Assembly: GCF_040719145.1 (NCBI RefSeq)
Contig: NZ_JBFDUZ010000001.1
Coordinates: forward strand, 434,001-498,000
Reading direction: 5' to 3'
From: Paenibacillus sp. JQZ6Y-1
GTDB taxonomy: Bacteria > Bacillota > Bacilli > Paenibacillales > Paenibacillaceae
Length of the DNA stretch: 64,000 nucleotides
The notes beneath the pieces were generated by a model. That model saw only the letters and a program-made list of their open reading frames with translations. It did no database searches and was not told the DNA's origin. The position numbers were made by a program, and so were the translations under genes. Positions 58,422 through 64,000 of this stretch are shown piece after piece (within the stretch, counting starts at the first letter, position 1; each line of letters begins with the position of its first letter).

Positions 58422-58846
58422 TGCAGGAAGCCTTGCGAGCCTTAAAAGATAAGATGAAAAGTCATATTGATGCTCGTGATACAGAACGCGCTACTTTGCT
58501 CAGCTGGCCAGACAACGTAAGTATTCAAGTAGACGGTGATCCCTACCCTTACACAGCGGAGTACCTTTCGTTTGCCGACTATTTACAAGAACGGCATATA
58601 GAAGCACGGTTCGAAGTGGGGGAATACACAGACGGCGATGAAGCGAAAGGCAGTGTGACGGGATTGCTGGCGAATGGCACTGACTATGAAAGTGGTGCTC
58701 CTTACGAGCAGCAACCCCGATCTTCTCTGAAAGGTATATTGACTATTCCAAGTCCCTTGCAGGTGGGTGATAGGTTGATTGTATCCCGAATGAGTGACCG
58801 CCGAGGATACTATATAACAGGAAAAGAGGTGAGTCATCTTGGATGA
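58418..58846 (+). CDS. baseplate protein (XkdR/DUF2577-like)
   Basis: The 142-residue protein has a helical start (ALRALKDKMKSHIDARDTER) and an OB-like C-terminal part with PLQVGDRLIVSRMSDRRGYY, matching XkdR by pattern and position. It overlaps both neighbours. Confidence 0.75.
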   Translation: MMQEALRALKDKMKSHIDARDTERATLLSWPDNVSIQVDGDPYPYTAEYLSFADYLQERHIEARFEVGEYTDGDEAKGSVTGLLANGTDYESGAPYEQQPRSSLKGILTIPSPLQVGDRLIVSRMSDRRGYYITGKEVSHLG

Positions 58847-59288
58847 GGATACTTTATTTCCGACTGACTTGGATCTCACAGACATTGCGGATGATGAACT
58901 GATCGATCAGATAGAATCTGCTGATAAATGGACTTACAAATACGACTATTTAAATCGGAAAATGCTACTGACTGAATCTGGGCAACCAATTCGCACGACA
59001 ACTTATGAAGAATACTTGCAGGAAGTTGCACTCAAAATTCTGAATACAGAACGATTTCAATATGCTGTTTATGATGAAGAATATGGTGTTGAACGTTCGG
59101 AATGGTCCGGTTGGGAAGATGTCGAGGTCACACGAGATATTGAGGAAGCCTTAGCTGCTCATAATGAAATCATTCAAGCTGAGGTAATTGGTTTGGACCG
59201 GCGGCCCCCCAAATGCTTTGTATCGATCAAAATAGAAGGGCTGGCTGGTAGTATAGAATTGATGGACGAGGAGGTACTTACTGGATGA
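58839..59288 (+). CDS. baseplate wedge protein (XkdS/DUF2634-like)
   Basis: The 149-residue protein has the gp25-like order: an acidic N-terminus, KMLLTESGQPIRTTTYEEYL, then FQYAVYDEEYGVERSEWSGW and the C-terminal beta strand CFVSIKIEGLAGSIEL. TTG start at 58839 overlapping the preceding gene. Confidence 0.82.
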   Translation: MDEDTLFPTDLDLTDIADDELIDQIESADKWTYKYDYLNRKMLLTESGQPIRTTTYEEYLQEVALKILNTERFQYAVYDEEYGVERSEWSGWEDVEVTRDIEEALAAHNEIIQAEVIGLDRRPPKCFVSIKIEGLAGSIELMDEEVLTG

Positions 59289-60112
59289 GCGTTAATATAA
59301 ATGATTTGCCGGATCTTCCGGACATGATGATTTTGGAAGAAACGCCAGAAATGATTTATCAGCGTTGGATGAACCGTGCAATCGCTTTGGCTAAAGAACG
59401 CAGTTTACCGCCGCCTGATACAGAGCAAGGCGGATTTTTTTATGACCTATGGTATCCGATTGCTCAGGAACTAGCCGAACAGCAAGAATTGATGACCTAT
59501 TCATTGATCCAAGCCTTTCCAATCTGGGCAGATGATGAGTATCTGGATGCGCATGGCTGGTCTGCAGGTATTCCCAGAAAGACAGGTGAAGATGACGATA
59601 CTTATCGATTGCGGCAGTTGGACCAAGCTTTTGAGGAAGAAGGCAGCGGTCGAGTGAAAGATTATGAATCATGGGCAAGAAAATTTCAAGGAGTTGGTAC
59701 CGCTTCTGGAGTTGAGAAGGCACGTCATGATAATTCTATCGATCTGTACCTAGCTGATTTGTCTGGTAGCCCTGTGACGGAAGAGTTTGCAGCATCGATT
59801 AAAACGCAAATGTGGGACAACTACCGTATTGCTGGTCATGACTTGGAAGTATACCCGGCACCGGTATTTATTCTCAAACTTGAAGCGAAGATTGAGAATG
59901 CTGCTGGTGATTTGGAAACATTAGCAGAAACCATCAGAACACGTATTAAAAATTACGCTGCTGGCAGAACCACACTGGCTTATCATTATTTATCTGCTCT
60001 GGTCATTTTGGATGTAGGAGAAGATTATGCTGAAGTAAAAGTCAATGGTGGGAATGAAGATGTGCAAGTACCGCGTACTGCCATCCTGCAGGTGGAAGTG
60101 GTACTCTCATGA
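59285..60112 (+). CDS. baseplate J-like protein (XkdT-like)
   Basis: The 275-residue protein has the J-family pattern: LMTYSLIQAFPIWADDEYLD, then AGIPRKTGEDDDTYRLRQLD and the C-terminal ILQVEVVLS. It forms the wedge linking hub and fibres. It overlaps neighbours by 4 bases on each side. Confidence 0.88.
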   Translation: MSVNINDLPDLPDMMILEETPEMIYQRWMNRAIALAKERSLPPPDTEQGGFFYDLWYPIAQELAEQQELMTYSLIQAFPIWADDEYLDAHGWSAGIPRKTGEDDDTYRLRQLDQAFEEEGSGRVKDYESWARKFQGVGTASGVEKARHDNSIDLYLADLSGSPVTEEFAASIKTQMWDNYRIAGHDLEVYPAPVFILKLEAKIENAAGDLETLAETIRTRIKNYAAGRTTLAYHYLSALVILDVGEDYAEVKVNGGNEDVQVPRTAILQVEVVLS

Positions 60113-60756
60113 TTCCGCTACGGTACAGGGAAGTTTTGCCTCCTTACTGGTATGAAGATTCTCATGCCGAACAACATTTTGCACTGATGGAAAAAGAAAT
60201 CGATGAACGAGCGGATCAAATCCTTGGTGCAGCAGATCAATATGTATTGCAACGAGCTACCTTGTCGTTACCTGTGTGGGAGTGGATGTATTTCCATAAA
60301 GCGCAGCAGGGAACATATGAGCAACGAAGAGAAGCTATTCAGCAGAAGCGTCTGGCCAAGCGTCCTTTTACTATCCCGACTCTACGATTACTTGCTGGCA
60401 AATATGGACACTTGGTCAGTATACAGGAAAGATTTTTGGATAAGCAGATTGACTTTGTTTTTGCAGCAGGCGAACGTGTAGATCTGGATGGGTTGTACAA
60501 GGATTTTGAATATATCCGTCCTGTACACATTAATAAGCACACGCCTATCTTGAGTAATCCTGCAGAAGTCGTATCAATCGGTATCCAAGCTTATTATCAT
60601 GACGTTGATTTCCCGATTTGTGGGCTGGAAATGTCATATGAAGAAGGCACCAATGGTCAACTGGTCGGCGCTACTGTGGTTGCTGATGCCAGCGGACATT
60701 ATTTCGGAATTGATTCACCAATTGCTGGGTTGGAGACGACCCGAGGGGAGGAGTAA
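60109..60756 (+). CDS. XkdU-like tail protein (DUF2313-like)
   Basis: The 215-residue protein begins RYREVLPPYWYEDSHAEQHF. The family's helical core (AIQQKRLAKRPFTIPTLRLL) lies near residue 80. Its position after gpJ matches gpI/XkdU proteins that attach the tail fibre. Confidence 0.8.
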   Translation: MIPLRYREVLPPYWYEDSHAEQHFALMEKEIDERADQILGAADQYVLQRATLSLPVWEWMYFHKAQQGTYEQRREAIQQKRLAKRPFTIPTLRLLAGKYGHLVSIQERFLDKQIDFVFAAGERVDLDGLYKDFEYIRPVHINKHTPILSNPAEVVSIGIQAYYHDVDFPICGLEMSYEEGTNGQLVGATVVADASGHYFGIDSPIAGLETTRGEE

Positions 60757-60758
60757 GA

Positions 60759-61076
60759 ATGGCAGGCATTATTCAGCCATTATACATTGATTACATTTTG
60801 CAAGATATGTCCAACAGAATATCACAAGCGCTTGTGAATATCGGTGGTCAACTTGTCCCTTATCCGATTCACAATACGGTTTTTTCTGGCAAGACATTTA
60901 GAAAATATGTCTACATTAAGGAGACAGAAGCGATCAGTAAGCAAATTCTCGGCGCATCGCTGCTAGATACGTCTGGCAACACATTAGCAAATCAAGCCCT
61001 TAACGTGGTCAAAAACGATAAGGGCTTTTTGATTGGATTTGAATTTGGAGTGGAGGTAAAAGCCAGTGGTGTATAA
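60759..61076 (+). CDS. small tail protein, unknown
   Basis: The 105-residue protein (IIQPLYIDYILQDMSNRISQ, then GKTFRKYVYIKETEAISKQI) lies between XkdU and the fibre gene. GGGGAGGAG precedes the ATG. It has a beta-rich pattern and could be a fibre adaptor; no enzymatic motif is visible. Confidence 0.65.
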   Translation: MAGIIQPLYIDYILQDMSNRISQALVNIGGQLVPYPIHNTVFSGKTFRKYVYIKETEAISKQILGASLLDTSGNTLANQALNVVKNDKGFLIGFEFGVEVKASGV

Positions 61077-63726
61077 CAAAACAAAGTGGCAGGATGAAAT
61101 TCCTGATCTTACAAAGCCCATTCTGGATACATCAGGAAAGCAGAAGACAGATCCGCAGACTGGTCGTCCATTATTTGAATTGGTGCAGACTGGTACTCGA
61201 ATTACATCAGCCAAGCTGAATAACATAGAGGATGGCATTGAGTCTTCCCATACATTAACTGAACGCCTTGCTGCAGAAGTAACAGGCAACTTTGTAGTAT
61301 CTGGATTCGATTTCACAGTGAATGGCTTAGCGGCTGCTTGGAAAGCGGGAGTAGGCTATGTAAATGGACGTCGTTATGACGTACCTGCGGGCTCACTGAC
61401 GCTCACAACAAAGCAAGGGCAGTATATTTATTTGGATAGTACAGGTACCGTTCAGAAGATTGCAGATGAAGCGACAGCGCGTGTTGGCTTGCTGCTTTGG
61501 TATTTCGCAACGGATGCGAGTAAAGTAATCACAAACACGGATTCTCGCCGATTTATCGGTCCTGAAAGTTATGCGCTCAAAAGTGAGACAGTGCCGAAGG
61601 AAACAGGGAAGGGCTTATCTGCCAATGATTATACAGATTCTGAAAAAGCAAAATTACAGCAACATGATGAACGATTGACTGACATTTTTCCGCGACTCAA
61701 TACAGCCAGTAGCACTACGTTTAATCTGCAGCCAGGCACACAGACTATTACAGTACCTCGGGATGTCCCATTTAATGTAACGAACTTGACTGGTCGCATG
61801 TTGTTGAATTTATTAGGGCGAGCAGGAACGTTTGACAGTTTGGCCGGTTGGAATTTCACTGGTGGAACAGGAACGATCAGCACGGCACAATCAGTTTACG
61901 GGACAAATGCGCTATTATTCAATCTCTCTGCTACCTCTGGTCGGATCACACGAACGGTACCGACAACTGCAGGCAGCAAATACTTGATTGCTGCTGAGAT
62001 CCGTATTGGTACTGCCGTGAATGCGAACCTGTTTGTATCTAGCGGTCCTGCCGGTGCAGCAGTAAGCACGACCGCTCAATATCAACTATCCTATGCGCTA
62101 TACACAGCTGCCGGGTCTTCGATGGATGTTGGAATTGGAGTGGTCGGTAGCAACAGTCAGACAGTCTATATTGATGGATTTAGAGTATATGAGCTGTCAT
62201 CAACTGAATTTTCAGCAGCTGGAAGCATGGACCGAACAGGCATCGCTGCCAGATACCCTTATACAGAAGGATTTGCAGGTATTAAAAATCCATATGCAAT
62301 CCGTTGGACTAACAAGGACAAGACGGATATTGCAGCCATGCTCGCATTCGATGCTGAACTTTTGTCTGGGCCAGCATCAGATACAGATGCTGATAAGTTA
62401 CAACAAGGAGTAGATGGGCAATATTACAAAACGAGCAATTGGCGCAGAGTTACGCTGGATGGCTCACAAAATTGGATGTTATTTGGCAGGCAAACTGGTT
62501 ATACTGTGGCTTCGTTATCTACGTTTGGTGCTGCCAAAGACTCAGGGTATGTGCTCAAATATACAGGTTCTGTTCTACAAAGATTTTTGACAGGGTCGCC
62601 TATTCCAGGAGCAGATGCTCATGTGCTTACAGATTCTATAACAGCAAATCCCAACCTTTTAGCAATAACTATTTCTAATGCTGATAGTGGTTGGAATGAT
62701 GGATATTCACCAAGTATTGGAGAACTGAAAGCATATTTTTGGGGCTGGATCATGGGAACTCAATCGAATGGTGTATTTACAGCAGGATATAATGGTTCAG
62801 GTACTAAAGCATGGCGAGGAATGGTAGATGATAACGGATCAGGAACTACAAATTTGCCAACCGTATATTTTAGAGAACAATATCCTCAACCTTCTTGGCA
62901 GCCATACCAGCTGATGTATAAGTTTTCAGCAGCACGAAAAGAACCAGTCCTATCAGAAGGTGCATTGGCTCTATCTCAAGGTGATAATGTAGTTGAAACT
63001 GGTAGTGGTTTGATACTACGAGAAAAGGCTAAGCCTATTTCTAGTGGTGATGGAACTGCCTATTATATAAATGCGCGGAGCACTTTTCCTGTTTCTTCTT
63101 TGGTGTATAATTCGGCACGTCCATTACTTGTTTATCGTAATGGCTTACAAGATGGATGGGGTCAAGACAATGATGCAGATGCTTTTGGCTCCAGACAAGC
63201 TGGGATAGGATCAGAACGTTTTGATAAGAATGCAGTTTATACCGTAACTTATTTTGCGCGCGTCTCATTTCCGGCAGCTGTATTTATGGGAGGATACCCT
63301 GAAACAGAACGTGCCATGTTGAATGACTTGATTCAGGACGTCCAGCAAATAACACAACGTGTATCAGTCGTTGAAAATACAAAACAGAATACATTTACTG
63401 GGTTGAACTGGTTGACCCCTACTTTACTCAGTGGAGTCGAAACGGATGAGAAAGTTCAATATGCTAAAACATCCGATGGGATCGTTTTGGTACGCGGGTC
63501 TGTGCGATTAAAATCTACTGGTTCCATTACATTGTTCCGTTTTGTGGATGGATACAAGCCCAGTGCAGATTTTACAGTATTACCTGTTTGGGGATATTCT
63601 TCAACCTCTGGAGGATCAGCAGAAGGGCTTTCTATTGCTAAGGATGGAACTGTAGCAATAAACCCAGGTCGCGTTTATGACACGTGGTTGCGATTGGATA
63701 ATATTCGATTTTTTGCTGAAAATTAA
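61066..63726 (+). CDS. tail fibre / receptor-binding protein
   Basis: The 886-residue protein has an N-terminal attachment part (LNNIEDGIESSHTLTERLAA, then FVVSGFDFTVNGLAAAWKAG) shared with Bacillota phage fibres. A junction phrase KETGKGLSANDYTDSEKAKL, typical of fibre coiled coils, comes next. Beta-rich domains, including a CBM-like sandwich around residues 260-370, make up most of the rest. It ends in strands likely to bind the host surface. GTG start overlapping the previous gene, with GGAGGTAAA upstream. Confidence 0.82.
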   Translation: MVYNKTKWQDEIPDLTKPILDTSGKQKTDPQTGRPLFELVQTGTRITSAKLNNIEDGIESSHTLTERLAAEVTGNFVVSGFDFTVNGLAAAWKAGVGYVNGRRYDVPAGSLTLTTKQGQYIYLDSTGTVQKIADEATARVGLLLWYFATDASKVITNTDSRRFIGPESYALKSETVPKETGKGLSANDYTDSEKAKLQQHDERLTDIFPRLNTASSTTFNLQPGTQTITVPRDVPFNVTNLTGRMLLNLLGRAGTFDSLAGWNFTGGTGTISTAQSVYGTNALLFNLSATSGRITRTVPTTAGSKYLIAAEIRIGTAVNANLFVSSGPAGAAVSTTAQYQLSYALYTAAGSSMDVGIGVVGSNSQTVYIDGFRVYELSSTEFSAAGSMDRTGIAARYPYTEGFAGIKNPYAIRWTNKDKTDIAAMLAFDAELLSGPASDTDADKLQQGVDGQYYKTSNWRRVTLDGSQNWMLFGRQTGYTVASLSTFGAAKDSGYVLKYTGSVLQRFLTGSPIPGADAHVLTDSITANPNLLAITISNADSGWNDGYSPSIGELKAYFWGWIMGTQSNGVFTAGYNGSGTKAWRGMVDDNGSGTTNLPTVYFREQYPQPSWQPYQLMYKFSAARKEPVLSEGALALSQGDNVVETGSGLILREKAKPISSGDGTAYYINARSTFPVSSLVYNSARPLLVYRNGLQDGWGQDNDADAFGSRQAGIGSERFDKNAVYTVTYFARVSFPAAVFMGGYPETERAMLNDLIQDVQQITQRVSVVENTKQNTFTGLNWLTPTLLSGVETDEKVQYAKTSDGIVLVRGSVRLKSTGSITLFRFVDGYKPSADFTVLPVWGYSSTSGGSAEGLSIAKDGTVAINPGRVYDTWLRLDNIRFFAEN

Positions 63727-63739
63727 GGGGGGGAAATAA

Positions 63740-64000
63740 ATGAAGCTAGTGCCTTATATTAACAAGGATGGTTGGTTTCTTAAAGATGTTTTGGTTGATG
63801 ATTTATTGGAAGATATCAGATCATTTGATAATGGATTTTTAATAAATACATCTATACCATTAGGGATTCATAAACAACGTTGGGATTTCAAAAAAAAAGA
63901 ATGGATCGAAGGCTTATCTGCAGACGAAATTGAGCAGATCAACAATCCCAAGCCTGATCCAGAAGCACCTGAAACTATTGAACAAAAGCTACACCGTTTG
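63740..64000 (+). CDS. tail-associated protein, 5' part
   Basis: The frame runs off the window edge. It begins MKLVPYINKDGWFLKDVLVD and reaches a phrase LSADEIEQINNPKPDPEAPE common in small proteins after phage tail fibres (fibre chaperone-like or XkdX-type region). GGGGGGG lies 6 bases before the ATG. Confidence 0.6.
   Translation, partial: MKLVPYINKDGWFLKDVLVDDLLEDIRSFDNGFLINTSIPLGIHKQRWDFKKKEWIEGLSADEIEQINNPKPDPEAPETIEQKLHRL

Larger units (their letters stand above)
17787..64000. mobile_element. PBSX-like contractile-tailed prophage, left 46 kb
   Basis: Gene order runs from a serine integrase through repressor, early recombination/replication, late regulator, terminase, head, contractile tail and tail-fibre genes. 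Synteny of the late genes with B. subtilis PBSX (xkd) and skin (yqb) elements is clear, but a dedicated DnaB, RecT and integrase show a complete temperate phage layout. No lysis genes or right end are present before the window stops. Apart from one frameshifted small gene, all modules look intact, so the prophage may be functional. Confidence 0.92.

Overview
The window looks like a chromosomal segment of a Paenibacillus-like member of the Bacillota. The left part carries the alr-ndoAI-ndoA (mazEF) order known from Bacilli, followed by tex, a SprT gene, tRNA clusters, a Cof-type HAD phosphatase with a DeoR regulator, and oxidative-stress genes. Strong Shine-Dalgarno sites, frequent TTG/GTG starts and T-tailed terminators fit this group. 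The genus is an inference; nothing in the window proves it.

Region 1 (about 1-17.8 kb) is host chromosome: a zinc-ribbon protein end, alanine racemase, the MazE/MazF pair, Tex, SprT, tRNA-Asn and tRNA-Ser, HAD hydrolase/DeoR, tRNA-Glu-Lys-Leu, two small HTH regulators, an orphan UreF-like gene, a second tRNA-Leu, glutathione peroxidase and Ohr back to back, a thiol-disulfide (DCC) protein, a secreted beta-propeller protein, and the start of a Tad/Flp pilus operon (tadZ/cpaE, then tadA/cpaF).

Region 2 (about 17.79 kb to the right edge) is one prophage inserted into the tadA/cpaF ATPase gene, just after the codons for the conserved GHDGSLS motif and before the His box. The left end holds a large serine recombinase, an ImmA/IrrE peptidase, a membrane protein and a CI-like repressor, then a divergent control region with repeated 15-bp operators. 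The early operon encodes small proteins, an SbcC/RecF-like ATPase with a zinc-hook motif, RecT, an MBL-fold enzyme, a replisome organizer with four iterons inside its gene (likely origin), a G39P-like helicase loader, a DnaB helicase and a RusA resolvase. AT-rich membrane-protein morons and an ArpU-type late regulator follow.

Region 3 (35-41 kb) is an unusual accessory block ahead of the packaging genes. It holds a tRNA-like element, a beta-helix protein and an SGNH esterase, a proteasome-fold (Ntn) hydrolase with aligned Thr1/Asp17/Lys33/Gly47, and a ParB-like/Mom-like pair. The late module then runs in PBSX/skin-element (xkd/yqb) order: terminase, portal, MuF, protease/scaffold, capsid, connectors, contractile sheath and tube, tail chaperone with a -1 frameshift, tape measure, baseplate and tail fibre. 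This predicts a contractile-tailed (myovirus) phage. Lysis genes, the right attachment site and the rest of tadA/cpaF lie beyond 64 kb.

The most notable items are the proteasome-like peptidase in a terminator-bracketed moron, the split pilus ATPase, the iteron origin, the operator array, the Mom-type DNA modification pair, and the frameshift and non-AUG start around the tape measure gene.
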